From positions 14,984,723 through 15,048,722 of the forward strand of contig NC_134282.1 in assembly GCF_949628215.1 (NCBI RefSeq): a stretch of 64,000 bases of DNA, read 5' to 3'. This document shows, piece after piece, positions 1 through 13,345 of the stretch. How positions within the stretch are numbered: position 1 is the stretch's first letter; each line of letters starts with the position of its first letter. The stretch comes from Phalacrocorax aristotelis (taxonomy: Eukaryota; Chordata; Aves; Suliformes; Phalacrocoracidae). The position numbers and the translations under genes are program-made. The notes below the pieces were generated by a model. It was given only the letters and a program-made list of their open reading frames with translations. It did no database searches and had not been told where the DNA came from.

Positions 1-1029
1 ACACACATTTCTGATTTCCTCCTTTCTAGTTGTATTTTCATATTTTCAGAGTTTTGGCACTAACTGGTATGGGTTCATATATTTTGAAATGGAAGCATGC
101 TAAGAGAGAATATTGGCAGAAGCCTCCATCATCTGGCCTCATCAGTTTTCACTGTTTACAACAGCAATAAATATACTCTAAAGGGGCCATAGTCCTCTTG
201 ATGTCAGAGGAATATATATACAGAAGGAGAGGAAGAACAGCCTAAATTTAGCTAGCAGAAAGGAGACATCTGCAGCATTAGGTTGGTTTTGCTAACTTAT
301 GAAAAAGCATTATTACAAAGAAAAAACAAATTATTTTGCAATTAAAGGAACCACCATAAAGTAACTACTTTTTCATAATCATGATTTGATGTTTCCAAGG
401 CTTTTTTGTTTTAAATAAGAGGTAATCCCATCACATATGTTCATTGTGCTGGGGATAGAGAAATAATCCCATATATAACACCCTGAGACAGCATTTCTCA
501 TTTGTTACTAATGCTCCAGAAAAAAAAAAAAAAAAAAAGAAAACATCAAAGAGGGGGTCAGGATGATGGATCAGCAAGCCAGGAAGCAATTAGGTGAGCC
601 TTATTGTACCTCAGAGAGTGGTGTTGATTCCCGGCACTTCTGTTTCACTTCTAGGAGTATATTTGTTGATTGAAAGTGGTTGAACCAGAAAGCACAGTAT
701 TAAACTTCAGTATATAGAGTAGTTTTGAAATTCCAGTGCACATAGAAAATATCCCAAGAATGGAGAATGGCATTTTTTTTACTAGCAAATTGCAATAAGA
801 GTTGGTGTTGCAGAACTGTCACATATTACACATCGTCTTTTTCAGGCTCCACTTTTCAGGAAACTCTGTAGTTCCCTTGGAGTCAGGGGAAAACTGTACA
901 AACAAGAGCATCGTTTATGCCATGGCTTAAGCAGTATCGTATAAATAAAAGCATTATAGGCAGCATATAGACAGGCTTGTACTTAAATTGACCACTGGTG
1001 TGGTCAGCATACAAGTCAGCATTATGCTG
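1..1029. other. AT-rich intergenic DNA
   Basis: Apart from the A19 run, no gene, repeat or RNA is recognised on either strand. Confidence 0.6.
520..538 (+). repeat. A19 homopolymer
   Basis: Nineteen consecutive A. No LINE or SINE body is recognised upstream, so it does not mark a retroposon tail that I can see. Confidence 0.95.
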
Positions 1030-1860
1030 CACTCAACAGGTCCTGGCTGTGCTCCAGAATGACCCCTGAACTCTAGAATGATTATACCAAGAAGCAGCCT
1101 GTCGCCATTGTAGCCCTCGTGGCCCCAGAAATGGCTGAGGATCTGACCAACAGCCTTCCCTCCCTGCCTTCCGTCTCACCATTAAAAACTCTTCTTTTGT
1201 GACCACTGCCAGCAGCATCAGTGGGACCCTTGGTCTGGGACCATACCTCTGGCAGGGACAGGCAGCTTGCTACAATACACGTATTGCTCTGCCTGTTCAA
1301 GGAGACGGTCCTTAGCGGGGGATGTGCGATATGCGAGCAGGCAGCTGTTGACAGCAAGGAGGCCAGTGCAGTGCAAGCGTGCTGCCCAGATGTGGAGAAA
1401 CTTCTGCAACAGCCACCTGATCCTAGCCCATGCCAATCATGCAGGGAAAAGCAGGCCCTGTGCAAGAGGCTAAAAAACCCAGTTTACAAACCCATAGTTA
1501 AACAGAGGCAATGCTTTCCCATTTTGAGAAACTACATCAGGGCTTAGTTGGCAGCTACCTGCTCTGAAAATGATCATGGGAGCGACCCCTGCCAGGGATT
1601 TGTACCTGATTGAACACCATCTTCCACCTCCTCAGGCAGGCCAGCTGCCACTTTGAAAACAGCTCTTTATGCTCTAGAAATGTCACCTCTATGGCTGGCA
1701 CCCCACCGTGGTGAACGGGAATGCTGTCAAGCTGGTGAGTCTTGCAAGTCACACTTCGGCCACAGGCAGAGCAACATGACATGGAGGGGTCTGACTTCAC
1801 ACCAGTTACCTGGTGGACACCTTGAGTCCCACTGGAACAAGTTGGCAGCCATGTGAGCTG
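1030..1860. other. GC-richer block of unknown origin, possibly decayed retroelement
   Basis: Compared with both flanks this block is richer in G and C and carries overlapping open frames on both strands of up to 127 codons. A Cys-x2-Cys pair near 1.32 kb and a few codons near 1.55 and 1.66 kb are loosely reminiscent of retroelement integrase sequence, but no diagnostic motif is complete. An old element, or a conserved non-coding or untranslated exon, are both possible. Confidence 0.3.
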
Positions 1861-4800
1861 CTCAAAACGGCAATATAAGCAGATGTGTTGTAGCTAGCTC
1901 CCCACACAGTAACTGGAGAGGTATGATGAACTCAGAGCAGGAGACTTCAAGAAACATTCACTAGATCCACGCATAACACACCAATCAACACAGCAACAAC
2001 AATTTGAAAACCAAGACAAAAAGGACAGCAGACATCACCACATTGCAAGCGTTTATAGTTATCAGTATGGCCGAGAAAATACCATAGTAATGTGCTCAGA
2101 CGAACTATTTCAGCAGAAGATGGGTAGAGTAACTCAGTAAGTACTGGTACATGTATTTATTGCAAGTTGGACACTGGTGTATAAGGTGGCATATTGCTAG
2201 AATTGATAATATTAACCTTAGCAAAAAGAATTGCTGCCTGTTGAAGAGTAATGAGTAAAACTCTAGAGTTTTTTTATATATTGTATTTCCTAATAAAAGA
2301 AAACACAAGAACAAGAAAATTGATCCTTTCTATTTTATGTTTGTCATCTGTTTAATGCCCAAAGTCACCATATAGCATAGCAGTCACCACACAGGATACA
2401 GAGCAGATGATTTCACTTTTTCATACAGAACTGGGAATTGTTACTCATAAAAGGATCTCTGACAGCTGCAGAAAAGCTTTCACTTCACTTCCCCTGCAAA
2501 CTCAGTTCAATGCCAACTGGGGAAGCAATGAAACTAATGAAGCCTAATTTCCCCTGGCTAATGAGGAATGAAGCCCGAGTAAAGTTAGCTTGTGTGTTAT
2601 GCCTCCACTCATCTGGATTCTCTGATGTCTGATAAGATTGAATCATGCACCACAGCCTTACCTTTCAGGAGCTGTCTTTTCAGGAGAGTGCCTTTTCTTT
2701 ATCATCTGTAATTTTGTGGGTTGTAAGAGATGCAAACAACTTCTTACAGAAGCATTCAGCTTGAATGAAAGTATGGCATGGTAGCATATGTCTTTTTTCT
2801 GCAAAAGCTACTGCATATAGCTACATTTCAGGAGGCTACTAAAGATTAAAGCTACCCTTTTCATTATATTATGCCATTACTGTGCCACACAATCCAATGA
2901 GTCGCGTGCCTGTCATATATACGGTTAACAGTCAAAATGCCAGCTCACTGTTTTCTATCATCTTTGCTCCTGTGGGTGAAATAAGTTGCTGCCTGTCACG
3001 CACAGAAGGATCCAATCTTATTCCAGTTGTTAAAGTCAGTTTTATTTAAAAAATTCACAGTTTAGCTTATTTAATTAAGCCTACTCAATAGAATTCTTAT
3101 GGGATCATCTTATGCATCTCTGATTGTTAGATTTTAATCTTTCTTATAAGAGAAGACACAATAATACAAGCTTAATATATTTAATTTGTGAACTCTGTAT
3201 CCAATGTAGCCATAACTGAAACTTATCTTAGGTTAATTCAATCTAGATCAGAATACAAGGATGCCTTTATTCTTAGGGTTAGTGAATCCAGCCTAGTATG
3301 ACTAGTAGATAAACCTGTTCCTGTTTACAGGGAGAGTAAGAGAGAATTGGTCTTTTTTTAATCTAAAAAAAAAAAAAAAAATTTTTTCCTATCATTGTGC
3401 AGTTTGTGTGCTCAGAAGTTGTTTGAGCTGTTGTTCAATTAGGGATTGTATGCCATGTGTATAAAGTAATTTCACCTTTCTTTTGCTCTTGTAATAGGGT
3501 ATATCTATTCAGTTTGTGGCAGTTGACAATCATACAAAAAAGTGAGTTTTGCTAATCCAGCAATGTCAGGAACTAGAGCATTATAGGAAATGATACGTGA
3601 CTTCTATTTCTGTTTAGAATGTTTTATTTAAATATATTTGCTTAATGTATTGAATAGTGTAATTTGAATTTCTATAAACAATTGAAGTTCAGTGCCTGCT
3701 CCAACACCTTCTGGAAGGCTACAAAACATCAAAAAACAAAAGCATACAAAGCAATATTAATTATAACAGTTAATTACCGCCAATAAGGCATGCATCAACC
3801 TAGATCATCTTCCCCCACATTTTCTATAATCAAGGCTGTGTTATATCAGCTAATAGCTTCTTAGTTATCTACCTGATGTAAAGATAGACACCATTATATA
3901 ACCTGCCTGTTTGAACTTTCCCAGTCAAATTAAGCAGAGAGACTGGTATATTGTATGGAATGACTTCATCTGTGTGAAAACCCGACCCAAGAAGTAAACC
4001 CTCAAAGAGCGGGTTAGATGCTCTTCAGCAGTGTTTTCCTGCGAGGAGTGTAGTGGTTGCTTTGGGTTTTGCCTGATGAAATTCTAGCAGATGTGTTTAG
4101 AAAGTTAATTTGGGAATTTTTCTATGACCTAGTGTTACCCAACTAAAACAAAATCCATCCAAAATTAATCTGACTCTTCACATCATATGAACATATAACA
4201 AATCCCCCCGAAATAGCAAGGTTATCTAATTTAGACAAAACAACACAAGAAAGTGCTATTAAACCTCACTGTGGGATTCAGGCACAGGCTACACAAAGCA
4301 GCGCCTTCTCCCAGAAAGCACAGAAACCACTTTTATTCTAGTGCTTTTTCCTTATTTCTGTGGCACAGTCCGCAGCATGCCTTGAAGTGGAGCTGCTAGC
4401 CTGTTTACTCAGTGCTAACTCTGAGGCAGCTGCTCTCTGGAGGAGCTACCTCGGCCAGAGGCCTTGCACTGTGCCAGCATCAGCTCCGACATCTGTACAA
4501 GCCTAACCACCGCTGGAGTACAGAAAGTGGTGTGCCTGAACCATGCGATCCAGTGGCACACAGGAAAATGACATCACAGCATATCACATCAAGATACCTT
4601 TGTTTTCACAACCCAAACAATGTCGTATTTGTAGCAGAGAGCATGGGATTGTGCCCAGCCTTATGTCTCTTACACAAGGGTGAGATCTATGTACATTTGC
4701 CACCACCACCACATTGTCCACCACAGGCACCTGAAGAAACAAATAGTCTTTGTATTTTGGGATTACAGGCACATCTAGCTAGATTAGGTGAGTGGAAAAG

Positions 4801-7138
4801 AACTAGAAAGGGAGTTTGGCAGTGATTTTTACAGGAATCACAATCATACTTGTCAGAAAGGACCTTCTTTTAACAGCTAAGAAGCAGTCTCCAAATAAAC
4901 AAAGTTTTCTTGAAAGGTATTAAGACATTCTCATTTGCACCAAACACTGAATATTTCCAAACACTGCAGGAACACACTGAGCATGTAGAGCTTTTTGTGT
5001 CTTACAGTAACCCTTCTCTCTCCTTGTTTAAAATTCTCTCTTCCTATGCTAACACCTACCTTTTGAGTTCACCAGATAATTACAGAAATATTTATTTGTG
5101 AGCTGTTAGCAAAAGCACAGACAGCAGACTGCTGGTTTGCCCTTCACAAACTATAGCTTCTTCCATAGCACTCTGCTAATAGCGGAGGGCTATGCTATGG
5201 GCACCCCAGTCACAAACTTCCCCTCTCCTGTCCCTCCTCACGCCCTGCTGCTCAAGACTGTATAAGTTTTCTGCAGAGATCAGTTGAGAGGATGAGTTAC
5301 TAGAGCTAGCATGCTCAGCTAGCCCTCAAGCTATGGCTGGTGGTGAGCATGTAATTGAATTATCAGGCACTCCTTCCCTTTAATGGGTTTTCTTCCTCCT
5401 TGTTTGTGTAGAAGCTTTGGGAAGATAAAAGTGAGCATGTTCCACAGCTATGTGAAGGAAAAGAGCAGTGCTAAAAAGGAAAGCAGCTAGAGAATTCAAG
5501 AAAAGTTTTGTCTTGTTTGGAATTTTATGAATAATTTACATTGCAGGAGAGAGAGGCTGCCAGTGACTGAAGCTGAGGGGTGACTCTTCCACTGAACAAC
5601 TGCAGAGCTAGAGCAATTCCGAGTGAGCTGTGAGGAATCCTGGAAAACTATGCCCAGCTATTCAGCGATCTACTGACAAAGAGGACTTAGGAGCTGCAGA
5701 AGTTGTCTGCAGTTAATGCATCCTGCCCTTCACTCCAGGTGAAGTGAGCATTCAGTGGTGCTGAGCTGCCATTAACAACAAGCATCCTACAGTGCCTACA
5801 CAGCTTTTCTGTTATATTTTCTGTTATATGTGTTTAGGTGTAGAAAGTCCTTGTAAACATGCACTGTTTCCGAGAAAGAACTTTGCAGACAGCCTTCATG
5901 TGGGTTTTGTAAAAAATACCCTTTAAATCCTAGTGGTATTGTGTCTACTCTTATTGAATATAAAAGGTGTTGTCAGAGTCCAAAGGAACCTGTTACTGGT
6001 TCACATGCAGATTCCAGTTTGTCCTTTCCATAAAACCTCTGTGATAGATAGCTCATTTAAGCTTTCTAGTTTGCATATCACTTACCTTGCCCCAGTTCTC
6101 TGATCAAGTAGTACTGCAAGTTGAGGTTAATGGAAATTTTAACTGTTTCTGCTAGTAAGTTCCCAAGGAGTTTATATTAGACCCTCAGAATCAGCACTAC
6201 TTCTGAACACACTGACCTAAGCATTTTGCTGCTGTTGGCAAAGGCTTGCATGGACAGCCAATTTCTCCAGGTGGGTCCAAGCTGGATCTAGCTATATGCT
6301 CCAGAAAGCTAAAGGGAAGCTGGCTGCAGTAATCAAACGTGCACACTCAGAGACGACAAGTACTGTAAGGCTATTTACTACTGATATGCCAGTGCTTCTA
6401 TTCCTTCCATTTGCTTTTTGTTCTCGCAATACAGTATTTTTTGAAATAACATATAAATTGTTCTTATTTTCAGATTTTTATTATAGGGGTGGAAAAAAAA
6501 AATCTTCCACTAACCACAACTGTGGTTTTTGCAAGGTAAAAAGTGATGTCACTGGAGGCCATACCACATGCCTTCTCAGGTCTGCACTATTGCAACAGCA
6601 GAGTGCATTGAGTAACTAGTTTGTCCGATACCAAGACTGACTCACAAGGACAAGAAAAGTTGGAAGACAGGTGTATGCTTGCAGTTCTTGCCCCATTTCC
6701 TTGATAATTTAGGAATGTGGTAGAAGAAAACATTAACTTGGTGATGTGCATGCCCCTCTTCTGGAATGGTTTACATTCACGTATTTGCTTAATGCCAAAA
6801 GCAGCAAAGTTCCTTTATTTATTTTTGGTTGCAGAGACCATGTGGGATAGGACTTAAAGGTAAAATATTTTCCCTTTTCTTTTCTCAGTAAATATTTTAC
6901 ACTCTGTGGAGAGACTTATAGAAGAAGCATGGGGTGACATGAGGAGCTACAGCAAAAGAAATGCTGTGAAGTTGGATACTGTAGAGATCAAAGTCATGCC
7001 AGGCAGGAGGGGGAGGCAAGAAATGCGGGTATTCAGCACAGGATGACTGTGAGCTCTTATTGAGATGTGACCATGAAGGGGAACAATGAATGATGCAGGC
7101 TACAGGAGAGAGATTTTCAGCAGGTAGTGTTATCCTGA
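1861..7138. other. AT-rich intergenic DNA
   Basis: The open frame at 4412-4825 (137 codons) has no recognisable family and no splice context. The A17 run is included. The part after 6.89 kb may be an extension of the LINE relic that follows. Confidence 0.55.
3365..3381 (+). repeat. A17 homopolymer followed by T6
   Basis: Seventeen A then six T in an AT-rich stretch; a simple repeat. Confidence 0.95.
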
Positions 7139-7440
7139 TGGCCCTGTACAAACCACTAATGAGACCTCACCTAGAGTAATATACAACCATGGCCATCTGT
7201 GTTCAACAGAGGTAAATTCACACTAGAAGGCGGCAGAGGAGGGCTTCTGGGATGATGACTGGAGTGGAGCACCTCAGAGGATACCTTAAGGTCAGCAGGG
7301 CTATTGAGGAATAAGCACAAGGCTTGCCCAGAAAGCAGAAGACTTCCTGGGACAAGAGCAGTGAGGTTTAGAGCTGCTTCATAACTGGAAGAGTGCAGAC
7401 AAGTCACTGAGCTCGTTTCAGGATGGGACTTGATGAAGCC
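7139..7440 (+). mobile_element. Ancient CR1/L3-type LINE relic (ORF2 C-terminal region)
   Basis: In one frame, 7144-7176 reads LYKPLMRPHLE and 7231-7272 reads RQRRASGMMTGVEH. These match, in order and in frame, the CR1-clade ORF2 pattern LYxxLVRPHLEY followed by VQRRATKMIxGLEH. Stops at several positions and a lost LWSP segment show great age. The remainder to about 7.44 kb follows more weakly; the stretch from 6.89 kb may belong to it. It is far more diverged than the 27-kb copy. Confidence 0.75.
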
Positions 7441-10400
7441 ACACGTTATGGTATCCTTTCAATTCAATGTCCTACAGGCTTGATGCCTTTTACCTGCGTA
7501 CTCAAAGACTGCACCACATATTTAAAAAGAAAAGTAAATTTCACGGCCAGGTTCAAGCTGCGTCTGAATTGAAATCGGTCTGTAGTGAGGGGAAACAGGT
7601 TACAAAGATATAGATTTTGGTTTTGCTTTATTCCAGTAAATTCTCTCTTACACACACATAGTTTTTCTTGTGCTTTCATTCTTGGCATTTCTGGGGCCCT
7701 CTGGTAGGTAGTCTGGACAGTGTTGTAAGGTACAGCAACTTCAAGATAGCAAGCTGCTGAAAGCCAGGAGTCCTGAGGACTATTCTGATAGCTGAGGACA
7801 TCTCTAGCATAGTAAAACACTAGATATGCCCCTCTACTGTAAAGTGAATGGGAGGGACAGGCTAAAACTGCTCCTAGTTTTGGGGTGGGTTTTTTGTTTT
7901 TCCTGCTTTATGCTTAATCATATCAAGGAAGGGACAAAAATCAGCTAGCGGGAAGAGTGGTATTGCTCTCACCAAAGCTACACTGAATTTACTCTAGAAT
8001 TGCTATGAACTTCCAGGCCTGTGCACTAAGTGTAGACTCAAGAGAAGAGCTCAGGCCACCATCGTTGGTCCGGATTCAAGGACTCCCACCTACTTATCTA
8101 ATCAGAAACAGCTCACAGATCTGGCATCATGCAGATGCAGGGCATGCCTCACATTTCAGAAACTTGCTAAGGATTTACTCAATTATTAACTAAAATCTCA
8201 TTTGATTATGATTTTATCACATGCTGGAGGAAGCATCCAGTTTCACTACGAACAGTTAATTTAGACTCTCTGAAGACATTCCATTTAAAACAAAACCAGC
8301 AGTCAAAAAAAAAAACACCCTATCATTATTTATGGCATTACATTACAATTCAGATGGGATTAACTAACTCTGTTTCTAATCTTTTTAACAATATAATATG
8401 ATGAAACATGCTGCCTGTGTTAATTATTGTTTGTTAGGGCTATTTATGTAGGGTACATCTTGGGCGTAGTTCCAGTGAATTTCTGATGCATCTTTGCCTC
8501 TGCAGATTTCCTTTTTCTCTGCTTTGGCTTAATGTAACTAAAAATGATAATTTTGTGGGTAGTCCTTGCACCGTGAGCCACATGCTCATATTTATATCAG
8601 AAACAGCTCATACCTTCAAGGAATTAGCAACTAAAGTGTGCTAATTTCTACCTGTGGCTGGAATTAGCTGCAAGACACCCATTGTGTTCGTTTTTCACAT
8701 AGGCCCACAAATCTGCAAGCATCAAAGGGGCATTGCATGAGAATAGAGTGGCCCCCACAGATCTCACTTGCTTGATTCCTTACGTGGACTTCATTGGAGC
8801 TTCTGCAGTTAGTCAGGAAGTGTTTGATTCTGCTGCTACCCTCCCTCCATGCTGCCCCAGCATACACGGCACTGTGCTCTCCACGCTGGGCCACAGCATT
8901 TTGCTGGCCACAGTTGTACCAGTGAGGGGGCCAAAGGAGACCCACTGACTTTCAGCCCATATTGACTCATTGTGCTTCAGAAATTTCACTACCCATGCAG
9001 TAAGTGCTAGTAAGTAAACTATGTGGTCTAGCCCCAGTAAGTTTAAATTAACATTTCCACACAATAAAAACACTTGCTGCTTTTTATATTTTTGTGGCAA
9101 GTTATTTCTGTAAACTCTTTGGATAGATGGAAAGTACTTTTGAAAATGTGGAAAACTTATAAAACTCCTCCAAATACCCTACAGGTTTTAACAGCCCACA
9201 CACGGACCATTTCCATTTCATTGCTGGTGCCTGCAATGGAAAGCAGACTGCTGGCCCCAGGCAGCTAGAGTCCAATCCCTCACAACAGTGTCGCTATTAA
9301 AGCCAGGGAAGTCGATCCACAATCACCACAGTCAGTATGAAATTATCAGCCTCGTACCACGACAGTTTCAGCAATGCTATATAGTGAAAGCAGACCACAG
9401 CTTTTCATTTTACAAACCTCTAGCATCTTTTCAATGTCTGTGCAGACCCGGGGAGTCACTTTTACTCATGAAACAATAGGCTTAATTTCTTGGTTCACTT
9501 TTAAAATGTCCTTAAAAGCAGCCTATCCTACAGACATCCACAGGCCACGTGAGGAAAACCACTCAGCTAGAAGGAAAGATGAGGTAGCGTGTGGGAAGTG
9601 CAAAATAAGTCCATGCTAGTTTGTGTTGATGGAGCAGCACAAGCTAGCAGGGATCTGGGGCACCCAGCCTTATCACACGTGTACCAGCCTTGCTGCTCCT
9701 GGTGGCCTCTTCATCCATGAAGGCTGCAGGGAGAACACCACCTTTCCCTAGGAGTTACTGGGAGGCTCAGCTGGGGACCAAGCTCTCCTGACCAGCTGAG
9801 ATCACTCAAGCTTTTCTCAGCTTGAACCAGAGACAACTTCAGAAATGACCCTTGGGAATAGGAACAGCCCTGGTGCTGGGGAATGGGCACCGGGTAAGGA
9901 AATGCACTCCCTTACAGAGAGCTGCCCCCAGGGCTGAGGGCAGCAAGGCTTCTCAGCGATGGCCAGAATGCTCCACCACAGCATTTATTTTGCTGTAAGT
10001 GGTCATTGACTCTACCAGAAACAACCTGTAAACTTTCTTCTTCTTACTAAGGAGCTACGTTGCATGGGCTCAGATCTTTTACACTGATCCCTCCAGCAGC
10101 ACTGGTGGAACAACTCTTCCTAAAAGCAACCACTCAGCTAATTTCTGATGCTCATGCAAAAGCAGGAGCTTTTGCTTCACTTTCCATTCACTTCACTGAC
10201 AACAGAAGCTTCAACTTCTTACTTCTCTTCTTATTGGCTAGCATGTTATTGCCAGTATTTCAAGAAGCTGTGCATTTGGTGCAGATGCACCAGTTGCAGG
10301 CAGAACGATTCCCCTTGCAAGTGCTGTATCGCAGGTTCAGCACACCAGCACCCCCTGAATCAGAGCAGTTTCAGTGAAGCTTTCTCTGGAAGCTCTCCTA

Positions 10401-10501
10401 TGATCTCATGCGTCTGTGGCCCTTATAACTATTTGTATGTAGTATACCTTGCAGCTCACTGAAATAATATTAAAACTGATTTTTTAATATCAATAAAAAT
10501 G

Positions 10502-10520
10502 CCTTTAAAGTTTTTAAAGG
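10502..10520. repeat. Inverted repeat CCTTTAAA-3 nt-TTTAAAGG after an AATAAA
   Basis: Perfect 8-bp arms separated by GTTTT-overlapping bases. A plus-strand AATAAA lies just upstream (about 10493). With the long open frame at 10060-10377 this could suggest the end of a transcript, but no splice or coding evidence supports one. Confidence 0.7.
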
Positions 10521-13331
10521 ACTCTGTACTGCTATTCCTGAACTCGGTAATCTCTCAGGACAGATGCTGTGCAGGCAGCCACAATAAAGCTTTCTTCAAG
10601 CTCTTTTACAAAGCACCTGAACATTGCCACGGAAGGATGCAAATATTTCCTATTTGGTGTCTCAGATAAGCTTGCTGATAAGAAATACCAAAACTGCCTA
10701 CCCTCATTACACCTGCCCTCTGGGAAATGGTCTGAAACAAACTTATTCCAGAGCAGCCATCAGATTGTAAGTCATTTCAGTCACTACCAACTATCAATAT
10801 TGTTTGATTAAATACTGTATAGCAAGTTATCCAGATTCACTAGCACACCCTTTCAAAGTATCTGTGGGTTTGGGTTTGGTTTTTTTTTAATTCCACAGAG
10901 TGAATTTTTTTAAACAGTACCAATCTGAATGGAGGGTGGCAGGGGTCTAAATTAGCAATGTTTTTGTGTGCCCATGTGCGGCTTTCCAGGTCAGACACAA
11001 TCCACAAGAGTACCCTAATACCAGGAAAGTCCCTGCCTCCACTGAGCAATGTTTTAGGCAGAAGAGTAAAGTAACATATTCTCTCACAGTTGGGGAGGCA
11101 GCTAGATTGTCTGCCCTAATTAATATTTCTGGCAATTTTACTATGCTAAATTGCAGCAAAAAGTTCTCTACGATCTCACATTCCTTCTTCCAGCTCTTCA
11201 AAATGCTCACATGTAGCCTCTGCCACTTTTTCTGGCTGTATTAGACCACAGAATTATCATTAGGTGTGGGTACGCTTACAAGCGGACTTAAATGTTTTTG
11301 ATGTGAACAGCCAACTCATGCTCCACAGTAGGACAGTGTATCTACACATTTCTTCCCCTTAGACTGGATGTGAGGTTTTTCTTCTTAACACCTAACACTG
11401 GTAGCGTTTGGGGTACAGTTGCAAAAATGGCTCAATTTCTGGCAGGCTCGTTACATCATTCATAGCTGCTGCAGCAAATCTCAGGCTGCTGTTCTTAATT
11501 TGGGCTATAAAGTATCTCCAGTGCTGGCCCTTTGTAGAGTAAGATGGAAGAGCTATCTTTCATCTTTTCTCTACTTTCATCAGCAAAAAGCGGCAGGAAA
11601 AGTTTACAGGTTGCCTGTGCTGAGGAGGCAAAATTACCATGTAATGAGACGATAAAGGGCTGATAGACTGGACTCCATGCAGCGGAGGAGCTGATGGCAT
11701 GAAAGTAGACATCTGCCCCTCTGCCCCAAGCCCCGTTGGCCTGGGTCAGTCCATGGGATGTGCTGCAGCAGTCCAAGCATGCTCCACCTGTACCAGGCCG
11801 TAGCGCAGCAAAGCAGCAGCAAAGGCTCCGGGGTGCCTACATCCCACTGAAGGCAGCGCAGCCACTATCTTCGGACACAGAAATCCACCAAGCAATAGTC
11901 ATTCCAGAGCAGTGAGAAAGAGCTAAAGCAACTGGAGCTGAATCTGACCCTGTTCGTGGTTTTTCTGTGTTGGACTTTCTGTTCCTAAAGCCCTCTGCCC
12001 CACTTTCAAAAGGCTCTCACTTTACCAGTTTGATCCTGTAGCCTGAGACAACTGCAGTCTGTGCTCTGCAATTCTCTAGCTTCAGTTTTCTTCAAAATAA
12101 GAAGTGCCATTGAATTTCCACACATGAAACTAAAAGCAGAATAGGAAAAACCATACATATGCAAATGGTTATGCATAACTGTATAAAGTTCTTAAGAGAT
12201 TGCATGGAAAATAGATGTGGAAATTTCACAGATTTTCAGCATGACTCAGGGGGCATCCAAACAGTAAATGTGACTCATGGACTGCGTAGGCATGTACAGG
12301 TATGTGGGTAGGCTTCTGGAAGCCATATGGTTTCCTGCAGGAGCTGAATATCAGCACAAGTGGTGGTGGTGGGGAGAAGAAATGTGACGTTTTATCACAT
12401 TACAAGCTACTTAAGCACTGCCTGTCCAAGAACTGCTAATGGAGCAGAGCCTGGGGAGGGCTGGCTTCCATCAGCACTGCAGAATAACACGGCTCCTCTA
12501 AAGAATGGGATCTATTTACAGGAAACTCTTTGGAGCACAATGAAATTTAAGGGGGTGAGAGGCAATTATATTCCAAAATAATTTGTTTTTGTTGAAATTG
12601 GTCTCTGAAGAACTCTCTATAGAAGGCCACAGTCTGGCAGAAAAGGGACAACATGTGGGACCCTGGCAATATTTGGGCTTTGTGAAAGCAGCTGGAAGCA
12701 ATTTCATCTGAACTCTAAGAATGTTTAAAAGTGAACAGCCAAGCTTGGGTCCAGAGCAACACACCTACCCCACACAGCCAAAGAAGTTGTACCTGCTTAG
12801 CCCCATCTAAATGTGTTACAAAATACTGTAATTAAATATTCAGGTGGACTTCTCCAGTCAAAGCATGAGCATGCTGCAGTTGTCAGTTTCTGGCAGTGGA
12901 TGGTGCACAGACCTGCTGTCCGCTGAGGGTGAGGGAAGTCTGAAAAGCTGCTACACCACCAGAGAATTCAATATCCACCCCTCCTCCCTCTACAAGATCC
13001 ATGAAAATTTACAGGGTTGTTTTCTCTCAGGAGAAGCAGCAAGGAGGTAAAACCAAGACATGGACTTTGTGACTTTATATGAATAGCATGAGCCAGGGCA
13101 GACACTTATCAAAGGGGAACGACACATGATAAATATACATTGCCCCTTCTTATTTGACAGCTGCAGCTTGTCATTTATTCCCTTCAAGACAAAAGTAAAT
13201 TGAAGGAAAAGAGTAGATATTTTCCCTCCATTATTCTTCCTACAGGAAGTTCTTCCCCCACTCCAACGCCCATAAAGATGCTGAAAAGGACAGGGTAAAT
13301 CGCAGTCACAGGTTATGGGACTCAGATTTTA

Positions 13332-13345
13332 TTTTTTTTTTTTTT
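13332..13345 (+). repeat. T14 homopolymer
   Basis: Fourteen T, preceded by T4-A. No recognised element is adjacent. Confidence 0.95.

Noticed and set aside
5806..5830. Doubling of TTCTGTTATAT
   Set aside because: Two 11-13 bp copies in AT-rich DNA; chance or trivial slippage.
12055..12120. Possible reverse-oriented MIR relic (words like CTTCAGTTTTCTTCAAAATAAG)
   Set aside because: Only one short phrase resembles MIR; too weak to annotate.
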